From: Vibrio cyclitrophicus
GTDB taxonomy: Bacteria > Pseudomonadota > Gammaproteobacteria > Enterobacterales > Vibrionaceae
Reading direction: 5' to 3'
Length of the DNA stretch: 64,000 nucleotides
Assembly (NCBI GenBank): GCA_023206055.1
Contig: CP065366.1
Location: 806,001 to 870,000, forward strand
Under the pieces are notes generated by a model. It saw only the letters and a program-made list of their open reading frames with translations. It made no database searches and was not told the DNA's origin. Each line of letters opens with the position of its first letter. Positions within the stretch are counted from its first letter, which is position 1. The translations under genes and the position numbers were made by a program. Positions 9,054 through 18,638 of the stretch are shown one piece after another.

Positions 9054-9506
9054 ATGATTGAACTAACTCATATTCAAGCGGAGTTAAACACGACTCCTGA
9101 TGGCTTTCTAAGTCTACCGATCGATAGTCGTATTAAGAGTCGTCTTAAAGTCACACTCGATGACGGGCGCAATGCAGGGCTGTTTCTACCACGAGGTCAT
9201 ATCTTGCGTGGTGGTGAACAACTCTCAAGTGAATGCGGTTTAGTCGTCGAAGTGAAAGCGGCGCCGGAAACCGTTTCGACTGTTTACTGTGAAGACATGC
9301 TCCTGTTAACACGAGTGGCTTATCACCTTGGCAATCGTCATGTTCCGCTGCAGGTGGAAGCGGGCTGGGTACGCTATCAACACGACCATGTTTTGGATGA
9401 AATGGTGGAAGGTTTGGGCGCGACAGTGACGACCGAAAAACAACCGTTTGAACCTGAAGGTGGCGCTTATGGCGGTCGCTCAGGTGGACATCACCACCAT
9501 CATTAA
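9054..9506 (+). CDS. ureE: Urease accessory nickel chaperone UreE
   Basis: A metallochaperone (150 aa) that carries nickel to the UreDFG–urease complex. The N-terminal domain is followed by the metal-binding domain with the conserved GNRHVPLQVE stretch, and the protein ends in a nickel-binding tail of Gly-Gly and five His. The start is preceded by AAGGAGA. The His tail resembles that of Klebsiella UreE but is shorter. Confidence 0.95.
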   Translation: MIELTHIQAELNTTPDGFLSLPIDSRIKSRLKVTLDDGRNAGLFLPRGHILRGGEQLSSECGLVVEVKAAPETVSTVYCEDMLLLTRVAYHLGNRHVPLQVEAGWVRYQHDHVLDEMVEGLGATVTTEKQPFEPEGGAYGGRSGGHHHHH

Positions 9507-9578
9507 TCGAGTCATTTGAGACTCATCCATTTATAGATACAACCACAATATTAATAACTATAAAGCAAGGAACTCGCG

Positions 9579-10175
9579 ATGAACTTTAAAACAGCTGCAG
9601 GCTTATGCACTTTCACACTGGCTTCTCTAACAACATCAACGATGGCTTTGGCTCACCCGGGACATGGTTCGCATTCGGTTCATGAGTCTCACTCATTTAT
9701 GTCTGGCTTAACTCACCCGGTAACAGGTATGGATCACCTGATCATGCTGATTGCCTTCGGCTTGTTAATTGGCGCACTGTCGTTTTCAACCAAGATAAAA
9801 GCCGCGTTGATTGGCGGTGGATTGGCTTCATTAGTCGTTGGGCTTATCGCAGGCCAAGCCCTAGGTTTTTCTGTGATTGTTGAACCAGCAATCATCGCTT
9901 CTCTGTTCGTCGTTAGCCTATGTCTATGGCACGTATTCTCACCATCAACAAAGCGTGTAAACAGCGTATTAGTCGCTTCTATTGCGATGTTGTTTTTCCA
10001 TGGTTACGCGCACGGCGTTGAAGCTGCGAGCAACCTAACTCAATTTGCAACAGGCATGAGCATCACAGCTTTGGCATTAATGGTTATCGGTACGTTTGTT
10101 GGGCGCGCGGTTTACTCTAAGTGGCTTTCAGTTGGCGTGGCTTCAGCGAGCGCAGTATTACTGTTAGGCGCGTAA
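9579..10175 (+). CDS. ureJ: HupE/UreJ family nickel transporter
   Basis: An inner-membrane protein of 198 aa, probably a secondary nickel permease that supplies urease. It opens with a signal-like segment ending MALA, then a His-rich stretch HPGHGSHSVHESH and the family signature HPVTGMDHLIML, followed by about six hydrophobic segments. A second His-bearing segment, FHGYAHGVEA, lies mid-chain. Placement between ureE and ureF supports UreJ over a hydrogenase-linked HupE. Confidence 0.9.
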   Translation: MNFKTAAGLCTFTLASLTTSTMALAHPGHGSHSVHESHSFMSGLTHPVTGMDHLIMLIAFGLLIGALSFSTKIKAALIGGGLASLVVGLIAGQALGFSVIVEPAIIASLFVVSLCLWHVFSPSTKRVNSVLVASIAMLFFHGYAHGVEAASNLTQFATGMSITALALMVIGTFVGRAVYSKWLSVGVASASAVLLLGA

Positions 10176-10215
10176 GCTCTCGAACTTTTCGATTCTAGAA
10201 GACAGAGAGCAGAGT

Positions 10216-10896
10216 ATGAGCACAACAGGAAATGTCGCGATTTATCGTCTGTTCCAATTGATCAGTCCGTCGTTGCCGATTGGTGGTTTCACTTATTCGC
10301 AAGGGCTAGAACTGGCGGTTGAGGCGGGGTGGGTGACCAATCGCGATAGCATGGAACAGTGGCTTAATACCATCGTCAGTTCCAGTGTCGCGACCTTGGA
10401 ATTACCTATCTTAGAGCGCCTTTATCATGCCTTAGAAAAGGGTGAACTCGATGAAATTGAGCATTGGTGTAACTACTTGTACTCAAGCCGTGAAACCAGT
10501 GAATTGCGAGCAGAAGAAAAGCAGCGCGGACATGCATTGAATACCTTGTTAAAGCGCTTAGAGATCGATATTTCGCTGGTGGATTCTGTTGATAGTCACC
10601 CAAACCAGCTGTTGGGTATGTGTATCGCGGCTCAACATTGGGACATTGATTTAGAAAGCCTCAAGCAAGGTTACTTATGGAGCTGGCTTGAGAACATCGT
10701 TACCGCAGGGGTCAAGTTAGTGCCTTTAGGTCAAACCGATGGGCAGTTGGCATTGATTAATATCACCAACACGTTTCCCGAGATCATTGAGAAAGCACGC
10801 ACGATAGAAGATTGGATGGTAGGCAGCTTTTCGCCATCAATGGCATTAGCAAGCTCACTGCACGAAACACAATATACGCGACTATTTCGTTCGTAG
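10216..10896 (+). CDS. ureF: Urease accessory protein UreF
   Basis: A helical maturation factor (226 aa) that gates UreG GTPase activity in the UreDFG complex. Family stretches include LFQLISPSLPIGGFTYSQGLE near the start, split around residue 15, and SPSMALASSLHETQYTRLFRS at the C-terminus. It lies 46 bp before ureG. Confidence 0.95.
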   Translation: MSTTGNVAIYRLFQLISPSLPIGGFTYSQGLELAVEAGWVTNRDSMEQWLNTIVSSSVATLELPILERLYHALEKGELDEIEHWCNYLYSSRETSELRAEEKQRGHALNTLLKRLEIDISLVDSVDSHPNQLLGMCIAAQHWDIDLESLKQGYLWSWLENIVTAGVKLVPLGQTDGQLALINITNTFPEIIEKARTIEDWMVGSFSPSMALASSLHETQYTRLFRS

Positions 10897-10942
10897 CGGT
10901 TAGCACGAACGATGTAGTAAAAAGAATATAAGGAAGTAGACA

Positions 10943-11584
10943 ATGGAAAGTTATAAGCAACCCCTTCGAATTGGTATTGGTGGCCCGGTAGGGTCTGGTA
11001 AAACAGCCTTGTTAGAGGTGCTATGTAAGGCGATTCGCGACAAGCTAAACATTGCCGTAGTAACCAACGACATCTACACCCAAGAAGATGCCAAGATACT
11101 TACGCGTGCTGAAGCTCTCGAACCTGACCGCATCATTGGCGTAGAAACGGGTGGTTGCCCGCACACGGCGATTCGTGAAGATGCCTCGATGAACCTCGCG
11201 GCAGTGGAAGAGCTGGCTAAGTTACACAAGAACCTCGATGTGGTATTCGTCGAAAGTGGTGGTGATAACTTGAGTGCGACGTTCAGCCCTGAGTTAGCCG
11301 ACCTTACTATCTACGTGATTGATGTAGCGGAAGGGGAAAAGATCCCACGTAAAGGTGGTCCGGGTATCACACGCTCTGATCTGTTGGTTATCAACAAGAT
11401 CGATTTGGCACCGTATGTTGGTGCGTCACTTGAAGTGATGGAGCAAGACACTCAACGCATGCGCCCAACCAAGCCATATGTGTTCACCAACCTCAAAGAG
11501 AGCCAAGGTTTAGATTTCATCATCAACTTTATTGTGACAGAAGGGATGTTGACTATGAAGGAGCCTTCTACGACTGAGTCGTGA
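10943..11584 (+). CDS. ureG: Urease accessory GTPase UreG
   Basis: A SIMIBI-class GTPase (213 aa) that drives nickel insertion into urease. The P-loop GPVGSGKT is at residues 14–21, the metal-binding Cys-Pro-His motif is in GVETGGCPHTAIREDAS, and the NKID base-recognition motif is in LLVINKIDLAPYVG. AAGGAAG precedes the start. It is the last gene of the urease cluster, and a shared terminator follows. Confidence 0.97.
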   Translation: MESYKQPLRIGIGGPVGSGKTALLEVLCKAIRDKLNIAVVTNDIYTQEDAKILTRAEALEPDRIIGVETGGCPHTAIREDASMNLAAVEELAKLHKNLDVVFVESGGDNLSATFSPELADLTIYVIDVAEGEKIPRKGGPGITRSDLLVINKIDLAPYVGASLEVMEQDTQRMRPTKPYVFTNLKESQGLDFIINFIVTEGMLTMKEPSTTES

Positions 11585-11645
11585 ATCATGAATAAGGAGT
11601 AGAGTTTAAATACGTTCGCTTTCTTTTGAAGCCAATAGATACAAA

Positions 11646-11674
11646 AAAGCCCTGTCGATTATCGATAGGGCTTT
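11646..11674. terminator. Bidirectional terminator between ureG and xseA
   Basis: AAAGCCCT(g)TCGAT pairs with ATCGA(t)AGGGCTTT in a long stem with one G·U pair. It is flanked by A runs on the left and T-rich sequence on the right, so it can end both the urease transcript and the convergent xseA transcript. Confidence 0.8.
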
Positions 11675-11709
11675 CTGGTTTTAAATGATTTTTAACGTTC
11701 CAGTCGAAG

Positions 11710-13056
11710 CTAAAGCTCGCTCTTCGCGACTCTTGTTGTTACTTGCGATTCAATTACACCGTCTTCAACTTGAGTGGTGATCACTTCGCCCACCTCAACA
11801 TCGTTAATCGATGACACAGTCTTGCTCGATGCAGAATGTGTAATGCTGTAACCACGCTTTAGCGTTGCCAGCGGGCTCACTGTTTCTAGCTTTTCTGCGG
11901 CCATAGCGAGTTGGTGGCGAGTGGTTAGTAATGTCTTATCCATCGCATCAAGTAGTTTTTGCTCTGAACGTTGCAGATGCAGTTTCTGTTCGCCAAGGCG
12001 TTTCACTGGCGAGTTCAATTGAAGTTGGTGCTGCTTACGTTCAACACGTTGTGCATGTTGCTTTAGGTATTGAGTCATACCACGACGCAAACGCATATCT
12101 AGGTCATCAAGCTGTTGACTCTGCTTTTGCAGTTGGTAGCTAGGGTGTTGCTTCTCTAAGCGGTATTTCAACGTTTGAGTTGATTGCGCTTGTTTGATTA
12201 ACACATGACGAATTGCACTCACTAAACGAGCACGTTTAGACGCGAAAGCTTGCTCTTTATGGCTGTTATCACGGCTAACCAATTCAGCGGCGGCTGATGG
12301 CGTTGGAGCACGCATATCTGCGACGAAATCGGCGATAGTGACATCAACTTCGTGGCCAACTGCGCTGATAATCGGGATCTGGCTTGCTGCAATAGTGCGA
12401 GCCACGATCTCGTTATTGAAGCACCATAAATCTTCTAATGAACCGCCGCCACGACCCACGATCAACACGTCACACTCATTACGCTCATTGGCACGTCCAA
12501 TCGCTTGAGCAATCTGAATCGAAGCTCCTTCACCTTGAACCATGGTCGGATACACGATGACTGGCAATGAAGGATCGCGCCTTTTCAGTACGTCTAGAAT
12601 ATCAAACAACGCAGCGCCGGTTTTTGAAGTGATGACACCAACGCACTTAGGGTGTTCTGGCAGAATTTGTTTACTGGACTGAGCAAATAAGCCTTCCGCC
12701 GCCAAGTTCATCTTAAGTTTTTCAAACTCTTGCTGAAGCTTACCGTCACCTTCTGGCTGCATGCTTTCGATGATCAGTTGGTAGTCACCGCGTGGCTCAT
12801 AAAGGGACAGACGAGCTTTGACTAGAACTTGATTGCCGTTCTGAGGCTTAAAGGTCACACGGCGGTTATTACCACGAAACATGGCACACTTAACTTGAGC
12901 GCGGGAGTCTTTAAGCGTGAGGTACCAGTGACCAGAGACAGGTGCAGAGAAGTTTGATATTTCACCAACGAGCCAGACTATTCCCATTTCGTTTTCTAAT
13001 AGGAGACGAACCTCTGAGTTGAGGCGAGAAACAGTAAAGATGTTTGGATTAGTCAT
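11710..13056 (-). CDS. xseA: Exodeoxyribonuclease VII large subunit
   Basis: The large subunit (448 aa) of the single-strand exonuclease VII, which acts in repair and degradation of ssDNA. An N-terminal OB-fold region (about 1–100) is followed by the catalytic region with VGRGGGSLEDLWCFNNE and GHEVDVTIADFVADMRAPTPS stretches, then a Gln/Lys-rich coiled coil (about 270–400). It is transcribed divergently from guaB, the usual gammaproteobacterial arrangement. Confidence 0.97.
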   Translation of the reverse strand: MTNPNIFTVSRLNSEVRLLLENEMGIVWLVGEISNFSAPVSGHWYLTLKDSRAQVKCAMFRGNNRRVTFKPQNGNQVLVKARLSLYEPRGDYQLIIESMQPEGDGKLQQEFEKLKMNLAAEGLFAQSSKQILPEHPKCVGVITSKTGAALFDILDVLKRRDPSLPVIVYPTMVQGEGASIQIAQAIGRANERNECDVLIVGRGGGSLEDLWCFNNEIVARTIAASQIPIISAVGHEVDVTIADFVADMRAPTPSAAAELVSRDNSHKEQAFASKRARLVSAIRHVLIKQAQSTQTLKYRLEKQHPSYQLQKQSQQLDDLDMRLRRGMTQYLKQHAQRVERKQHQLQLNSPVKRLGEQKLHLQRSEQKLLDAMDKTLLTTRHQLAMAAEKLETVSPLATLKRGYSITHSASSKTVSSINDVEVGEVITTQVEDGVIESQVTTRVAKSEL

Positions 13057-13179
13057 AGAAGCACTATCTTTCCTTGAAGGAAGGTCTTTCTTGGAATCTC
13101 ACAGGGCGTGAGTATGGAAGATAGCGGCAATATAATACATAGCAAGGGGGTAAATGCAAATTAAAAATACAAAAATGTG

Positions 13180-13208
13180 TAGCCAAGCGATTTCGTTGGC
13201 CGTATAAT
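13180..13208 (+). promoter_or_regulatory. Candidate guaB promoter
   Basis: A perfect TATAAT (13203–13208) lies about 117 bp upstream of the guaB start; the matching −35 (around 13180–13185) is poor. I see no clear PurR box here, unlike upstream of guaA. Confidence 0.4.
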
Positions 13209-13325
13209 CCGTCCGCAATATCTAATCCAAATGCAGTTTGATTTTCCTTAATTGGCTGCCCTCATTAGGCGAAACGATGAGATTGGATTGTTTCTTTTTA
13301 CTCCTATTATTGTGAGATATTGCAA

Positions 13326-14789
13326 ATGCTAAGAATTGCCAAAGAAGCGCTGACATTCGACGACGTACTGCTAGTGCCAGCACACTCCACCGTTCTCCCT
13401 AATACAGCTGATCTTCGCACTCAGCTGACGAAGAATATTTCCCTAAACATCCCAATGATCTCTGCATCGATGGATACTGTGACAGAAGCTCGCCTAGCGA
13501 TTGCACTGGCACAAGAAGGCGGAATAGGCTTCATTCATAAGAACATGCCTATTGAACAGCAAGCTGAAATGGTTCGCCAGGTTAAAATTTACGAAGCAGG
13601 TGTGGTTTCTCACCCTGTTACTGTAAACCCTGACGCGACAATCGCTGATGTTGTAGCTCTTACTCAAAAACACGGCTTCGCCGGTTTCCCTGTTGTTACT
13701 GAAACAAACGAACTTGTTGGTATTATTACTGGCCGTGACGTTCGCTTTGTGACTGACCTTTCTAAGAAAGTTGACGTAGTAATGACGCCTAAAGCTCGCC
13801 TTGCTTCTGTTAAAGAAGGTGCAACTCGTGAAGAAGTTCAAGAGAAAATGCATGAAGCGCGTGTTGAAAAAGTTCTTGTTGTAAATGATGACTTCCAACT
13901 AACAGGAATGATCACTGCAAAAGATTTCCACAAAGCAGAACGTAAACCAAACGCTTGTAAAGATGAGCGCGGCAGCCTACGTGTAGGTGCAGCTGTTGGT
14001 GCTGGTGCTGGTAACGAAGAGCGCGTAGCTGCTCTAGTTGAAGCTGGCGTAGACGTTCTACTTATCGACTCTTCACACGGTCACTCTGAAGGCGTACTTA
14101 ACCGTATCCGTGATACGCGTGCTGCATACCCTGATCTACAAATCATCGGTGGTAACGTAGCAACTGGCGCTGGCGCTCGTGCTCTTATCGAAGCGGGTGT
14201 GAGTGCGGTTAAAGTGGGTATCGGCCCTGGTTCAATCTGTACGACTCGTATCGTTACTGGTGTTGGTGTTCCTCAAGTAACAGCAATCGCAGACGCAGCT
14301 GAAGTGGCTAACGAATACGGTATTCCAGTAATCGCAGATGGCGGCATCCGCTTCTCTGGCGATATCTGTAAAGCTATCGTTGCTGGCGCATCTTGTGTGA
14401 TGGTTGGTTCAATGTTCGCGGGTACTGAAGAAGCACCGGGTGAAGTTATCCTTTACAACGGTCGTTCTTACAAGTCTTACCGTGGTATGGGTTCTCTTGG
14501 CGCTATGTCTCAAGGTTCTTCTGACCGTTACTTCCAATCTGACAACGCTGCAGACAAGCTTGTTCCAGAAGGTATTGAAGGTCGTATCGCATACAAAGGT
14601 CGTCTAAAAGAGATCGTTCACCAACAGATGGGCGGTCTACGCTCAAGCATGGGCCTAACGGGTTCTGCAACTGTTGAAGATATGCGTACTAAAGCTGAGT
14701 TTGTTCGTATCTCTGGTGCGGGCATGAAAGAATCTCACGTACACGATGTTCAAATCACGAAAGAAGCACCTAACTACCGTTTAGGTTAA
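13326..14789 (+). CDS. guaB: IMP dehydrogenase
   Basis: Oxidises IMP to XMP with NAD+, the first committed step of GMP synthesis (487 aa, standard length). ATG 13326 gives the canonical MLRIAKEALTFDDVLLVPA start; an in-frame TTG six bases upstream is rejected. Two CBS domains (about 90–205) interrupt the TIM barrel. The catalytic Cys is C305 in GPGSICTTR. guaA follows after 202 bp, separated by a terminator and a PurR-type operator. Confidence 0.98.
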   Translation: MLRIAKEALTFDDVLLVPAHSTVLPNTADLRTQLTKNISLNIPMISASMDTVTEARLAIALAQEGGIGFIHKNMPIEQQAEMVRQVKIYEAGVVSHPVTVNPDATIADVVALTQKHGFAGFPVVTETNELVGIITGRDVRFVTDLSKKVDVVMTPKARLASVKEGATREEVQEKMHEARVEKVLVVNDDFQLTGMITAKDFHKAERKPNACKDERGSLRVGAAVGAGAGNEERVAALVEAGVDVLLIDSSHGHSEGVLNRIRDTRAAYPDLQIIGGNVATGAGARALIEAGVSAVKVGIGPGSICTTRIVTGVGVPQVTAIADAAEVANEYGIPVIADGGIRFSGDICKAIVAGASCVMVGSMFAGTEEAPGEVILYNGRSYKSYRGMGSLGAMSQGSSDRYFQSDNAADKLVPEGIEGRIAYKGRLKEIVHQQMGGLRSSMGLTGSATVEDMRTKAEFVRISGAGMKESHVHDVQITKEAPNYRLG

Positions 14790-14810
14790 TAATACGTCCA
14801 AACGTTTGAA

Positions 14811-14841
14811 TAATGTGCTGATTTAGTCGGCACATTATTTT
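14811..14841 (+). terminator. Terminator after guaB
   Basis: TAATGTGC (14811–14818) pairs with GCACATTA (14830–14837); extra CTGA/TCGG pairing extends it inward, and TTTTAT follows. It separates guaB from guaA transcription at least partly. Confidence 0.65.
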
Positions 14842-14901
14842 ATCTACCGTCTGTTTTGTTAAAAGTCCGATTTTCTCAAAGCACGTGGTTAAAGATAACC
14901 A

Positions 14902-14917
14902 ACGAAAACGTTTGCTT
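14902..14917. promoter_or_regulatory. PurR-type operator upstream of guaA
   Basis: Read on the minus strand, the 16-mer is AAGCAAACGTTTTCGT, which fits the enterobacterial PurR consensus ANGCAANCGNTTNCNT at every fixed position. It lies 75 bp upstream of the guaA start, where a promoter would be expected. Purine repression of guaA is inferred. Confidence 0.7.
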
Positions 14918-14991
14918 TATTTCTTGAAGAGTTAATCAGAGGTGAGTAAACTCGCCTCCGTTTTATCACATAGCCAATAAGACTGCTTACA

Positions 14992-16545
14992 ATGACTAAA
15001 AATATTCATGACCAACGTATTCTAATTCTGGACTTCGGTTCTCAATACACACAGCTAGTAGCTCGTCGTATTCGTGAGATCGGTGTTTACTGTGAACTTT
15101 GGAGCTGGGACGTAGAAGAAGCGGATATTCGTGAATTCAATCCAGACGGTATCATCCTATCTGGTGGCCCTGAAAGTGTAACGGAAGAGAACTCTCCACG
15201 TGCACCTCAGTACGTATTTGATTCAGGTGTCCCTGTCTTCGGTATCTGTTACGGCATGCAAACGATGGCTGAGCAACTTGGCGGTAAAGTAGCAACGTCT
15301 ACTGAGCGCGAGTTCGGCTACGCAGCTGTACAAGTGACGGGTGAATCTGCACTTTTCGCTGACCTTGAGTCTACTCAAGATGTTTGGATGAGCCACGGTG
15401 ACAAAGTAGTTGAAATCCCTGCTGATTTCACAAAAATCGCAGAGACAGACACTTGCCCATACGCAGCAATGGCAAACGAAGATAAGAAATACTACGGTGT
15501 TCAATTCCACCCAGAAGTAACGCACACTAAAAACGGCCTAAAAATGCTTGAGAACTTCGTTCTTAACGCCTGTGGTTGTGAAGGTCTGTGGACTTCAGCG
15601 TCTATCATTGAAGATGCAGTTGCACGTATTAAAGAACAAGTAGGTGACGATGAAGTTATCCTTGGTCTTTCTGGTGGTGTTGATTCATCAGTAGTAGCGA
15701 TGCTTGCTCACCGCGCTATCGGTGACAAACTAACATGTGTATTTGTTGATAACGGCCTTCTTCGTTTAAACGAAGGTCAGCAGGTTATGGACATGTTTGG
15801 TGACCAATTCGGCCTTAACATCATTAAAGTTGATGCTGAAGATCGTTTCCTTAACGCTCTGGAAGGCGAGGCTGAACCAGAAGCGAAACGTAAGATTATC
15901 GGTCACGTATTCGTAGATATCTTCGATGAAGAGTCTAAGAAACTGAAGAATGCTAAATGGCTTGCTCAGGGTACTATCTACCCAGACGTTATCGAGTCTG
16001 CAGCATCTAAGACGGGCAAAGCACACGTAATCAAATCTCACCACAACGTTGGTGGACTTCCTGATGATATGGAAATGGGCCTTGTTGAGCCTCTACGTGA
16101 GCTGTTTAAAGATGAAGTACGCAAGATCGGCCTAGAGCTTGGTCTTCCATACAACATGCTTTACCGCCACCCTTTCCCGGGTCCAGGTCTAGGTGTTCGT
16201 GTACTTGGTGAAGTGAAGAAAGAGTACTGTGATTTACTGCGTCGTGCTGATGCTATCTTCATTGAAGAGCTTCACGCTGCTGACCTTTACCACAAAGTAT
16301 CTCAAGCATTCACGGTATTCCTACCAGTACGTTCAGTTGGCGTAATGGGCGATGGCCGTAAGTACGATTGGGTTGTATCTCTACGTGCTGTAGAAACTAT
16401 CGACTTCATGACTGCTCACTGGGCACACCTACCATACGACTTCCTAGGTAAGGTATCTAACCGCATTATCAACGAAGTTAACGGCATTTCACGTGTTGTT
16501 TACGATATTTCTGGTAAGCCACCAGCAACTATCGAGTGGGAATAA
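14992..16545 (+). CDS. guaA: GMP synthase (glutamine-hydrolysing)
   Basis: Converts XMP to GMP using ATP and glutamine (517 aa). The N-terminal class I glutamine amidotransferase domain carries the catalytic C86 in GICYGMQ and the His in FHPEVTHT. The ATP-pyrophosphatase domain has the P-loop LSGGVDSSV. The C-terminal dimerisation domain ends with the usual SGKPPATIEWE. Neighbouring guaB supplies its substrate. Confidence 0.98.
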   Translation: MTKNIHDQRILILDFGSQYTQLVARRIREIGVYCELWSWDVEEADIREFNPDGIILSGGPESVTEENSPRAPQYVFDSGVPVFGICYGMQTMAEQLGGKVATSTEREFGYAAVQVTGESALFADLESTQDVWMSHGDKVVEIPADFTKIAETDTCPYAAMANEDKKYYGVQFHPEVTHTKNGLKMLENFVLNACGCEGLWTSASIIEDAVARIKEQVGDDEVILGLSGGVDSSVVAMLAHRAIGDKLTCVFVDNGLLRLNEGQQVMDMFGDQFGLNIIKVDAEDRFLNALEGEAEPEAKRKIIGHVFVDIFDEESKKLKNAKWLAQGTIYPDVIESAASKTGKAHVIKSHHNVGGLPDDMEMGLVEPLRELFKDEVRKIGLELGLPYNMLYRHPFPGPGLGVRVLGEVKKEYCDLLRRADAIFIEELHAADLYHKVSQAFTVFLPVRSVGVMGDGRKYDWVVSLRAVETIDFMTAHWAHLPYDFLGKVSNRIINEVNGISRVVYDISGKPPATIEWE

Positions 16546-16581
16546 TCTTCTAGAGACTTAACCAGCTTTGATTAAGATCTT

Positions 16582-16612
16582 AAGCCTCGAACTCAGTTCG
16601 GGGCTTTTTTCT
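16582..16612 (+). terminator. Terminator after guaA
   Basis: AAGCC(t)CGAAC (16582–16592) pairs with GTTCG(g)GGCTT (16596–16606) around a 3-nt loop, followed by a T run to 16610. Confidence 0.85.
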
Positions 16613-16834
16613 TTCTGATTCAGGGTATTAAAGAGCCATATCTAACCTCTAGAAACCAAATGAGTTGGAAACTAGATATCAGCTCAAGAAACCATGAGAC
16701 GCTTTGTTGTGTTGAGCCATATATCAAAAAGATCACTCGCACTTTTTATAAATTCAAACAGCTACAGCTAGGCCATTTCACATGTGAAGCATACTCTTTG
16801 ATGGACTTATTAAGGACAGATAAGAGAATCCATC

Positions 16835-18547
16835 ATGTTAAAAATCAAATATTTGGCGACAGTAGTTGGCTGTACTTTAGCAGCACACAGTTACGCGTCT
16901 TTGAACATTCAACCTGATCCGCAAAACCCGAATGGCTACCTTGTTGAAAAGTCGGCATTACAAGCTGCTGAACAAGCGAAAACATCCGATCCTATGTATG
17001 CGATCTGGTCACAAGCATTACAAACTCGTCCCAATAGTATTGTTGAAGCTATTGAACCGGGTTTAGCCTCGAATCCTGAAAACGTGAAACGAGTCGAGCG
17101 TGTATTCCCTCAATCTGAATGGGACTTCCTCACTCAAATGGCTGCGCCAGAATACACCTACACTCGTTTCTTACGTGCGATTGGTAAATTCCCAGCCTTC
17201 TGTGGAGAGTACACCGATGGTCGCGACTCTGATGCTATCTGTAAGAAATCCATCATCACCGCTTTTGCTCATTTCTCACAAGAGACAGGTGGGCACATCG
17301 CGATAGACAACACCTCTGATAACCCATTAGCTCTCGAAGAATGGCAGCAAGCGCTGGTACATGTTCGTGAAATGGGGTGGTCTGAAGGCCAAGAAGGCTA
17401 CACGACAGGCTGTGGCCAGAATGATTGGCAAAATGCGCGCTGGCCATGTGCCGCAGGTCAGGGTTACTTCGGGCGTGGTGCTAAACAGCTTTCTTACCAC
17501 TTTAATTACGGTGCTTTCTCGGAAGTGATGTTCGATGGCGATGCAACGGTACTGCTGAATAATCCGGGCTTAGTCGCGGATTCTTGGTTGAACTTGGCTT
17601 CTGCTATTTGGTTCTTCCTAACCCCACAAGCACCTAAACCAGCCATGCTGCATGTTATTGACCGCACTTGGACGCCATCTCAACGCGAATTGGATGCGGG
17701 GATTGGTTATGGCTTCGGTACCACCATCAACGTAATCAACGGTGGTATTGAATGTGGCGAGCAGAACAAAGATAAAGGCCAACCGGTTAACCGTATTCGT
17801 TATTGGGAAGGGTTAGCAGCACACTATGAAATCCCTGTAGAAGCGGATGAAGCGAATACTTGTTGGCAACAAACGCCTTACGGAAGCTTGAATCTCAATG
17901 GAGCAACCGATGTGTTGTACACCAACTGGGATGGTAACTGGAAATACTACGCAGACCGCCCTGAAGGCTACTCGTTTGAGTGTGAGCTTGTTGGCTTCCA
18001 AACGGCTTATTCCGCGCTGGTGGCAGGCGATTACGAGAAGTGTGTGACCAATTTCTATGGCTCTCATGCAAGCTGGCCGGAAGTGAAAGTGGTCGACAAG
18101 CTTGATCCGGTAGACCCAGGGACTGATCCGGGTGGTAACGGTTGGAGTGCGACTAAGGTTTACAACGCTGGTGACCAAGTGACTCACAACGGCGCAACTT
18201 ATGAAGCGAAATGGTGGACACAAGGGGATGACCCTGCCAATGGCGGCCCTTGGAAGTTGATTACTGGAGAGCCAACACCACCCGTAGTCACCGATCCTGC
18301 GCCAGTCGATCCTACGCCAGTCGATCCTACACCTGTTGATCCTGCTCCGGTTGACCCAACACCAGTTGAGCCGCCTGTCGTAGTTGACCCATCGGTGTTT
18401 ATCACATGGGAAGCGGGCGTTAGCCAAGTGAGTAACGGTGACAAAGTGACACATAACGGTAAGTGCTTCGTGGCTAAAAATGGTCCGGGTGTTTGGGAGA
18501 GCCCTGTTCAGTCGAATTGGTTCTGGGATGAAATCAGTTGTAATTGA
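16835..18547 (+). CDS. Secreted GH19 chitinase with two chitin-binding modules
   Basis: A predicted extracellular endochitinase of 570 aa. A signal peptide (about 1–22, ending SYAS) precedes a GH19 catalytic domain. The motif AHFSQETGGH holds the likely general acid E150, and YFGRGAKQLSYHFNYG matches the conserved GH19 substrate-cleft segment. A CBM5/12-type module follows (about 436–476, opening WSATKVYNAGDQVTHNG), then a linker of DP(A/T)PV repeats and a second shorter module (about 530–570) with the same VSNGDKVTHNG pattern. It stands alone between terminators. Chitin use fits a marine Vibrio. Confidence 0.9.
   Translation: MLKIKYLATVVGCTLAAHSYASLNIQPDPQNPNGYLVEKSALQAAEQAKTSDPMYAIWSQALQTRPNSIVEAIEPGLASNPENVKRVERVFPQSEWDFLTQMAAPEYTYTRFLRAIGKFPAFCGEYTDGRDSDAICKKSIITAFAHFSQETGGHIAIDNTSDNPLALEEWQQALVHVREMGWSEGQEGYTTGCGQNDWQNARWPCAAGQGYFGRGAKQLSYHFNYGAFSEVMFDGDATVLLNNPGLVADSWLNLASAIWFFLTPQAPKPAMLHVIDRTWTPSQRELDAGIGYGFGTTINVINGGIECGEQNKDKGQPVNRIRYWEGLAAHYEIPVEADEANTCWQQTPYGSLNLNGATDVLYTNWDGNWKYYADRPEGYSFECELVGFQTAYSALVAGDYEKCVTNFYGSHASWPEVKVVDKLDPVDPGTDPGGNGWSATKVYNAGDQVTHNGATYEAKWWTQGDDPANGGPWKLITGEPTPPVVTDPAPVDPTPVDPTPVDPAPVDPTPVEPPVVVDPSVFITWEAGVSQVSNGDKVTHNGKCFVAKNGPGVWESPVQSNWFWDEISCN
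18293..18367 (+). repeat. Five 15-bp tandem units encoding a Pro-rich linker
   Basis: Five in-frame units encode Asp-Pro-(Ala/Thr)-Pro-Val. They form the flexible spacer between the two chitin-binding modules and are a likely site of copy-number variation. Confidence 0.85.
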
Positions 18548-18605
18548 TAGTCTGAATACCGAGAAGGCGGTTTAAACGATACGTCTATAGCGATATAAAT
18601 AATCA

Positions 18606-18638
18606 AAAGCCGAAAGTTTCTACTTTCGGTTTTTTTTC
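18606..18638 (+). terminator. Terminator after the chitinase gene
   Basis: CCGAAAG (18610–18616) pairs with CTTTCGG (18623–18629), flanked by AAAA and a run of eight T. Confidence 0.85.

Noticed and set aside
13225..13250. PurR box before guaB
   Set aside because: ATGCAGTTTGATTTTC resembles the consensus only loosely and lacks the central CG.
16660..16917. 85-codon ORF upstream of the chitinase gene
   Set aside because: It overlaps the chitinase signal-peptide region in another frame, has no ribosome-binding site and no family resemblance.
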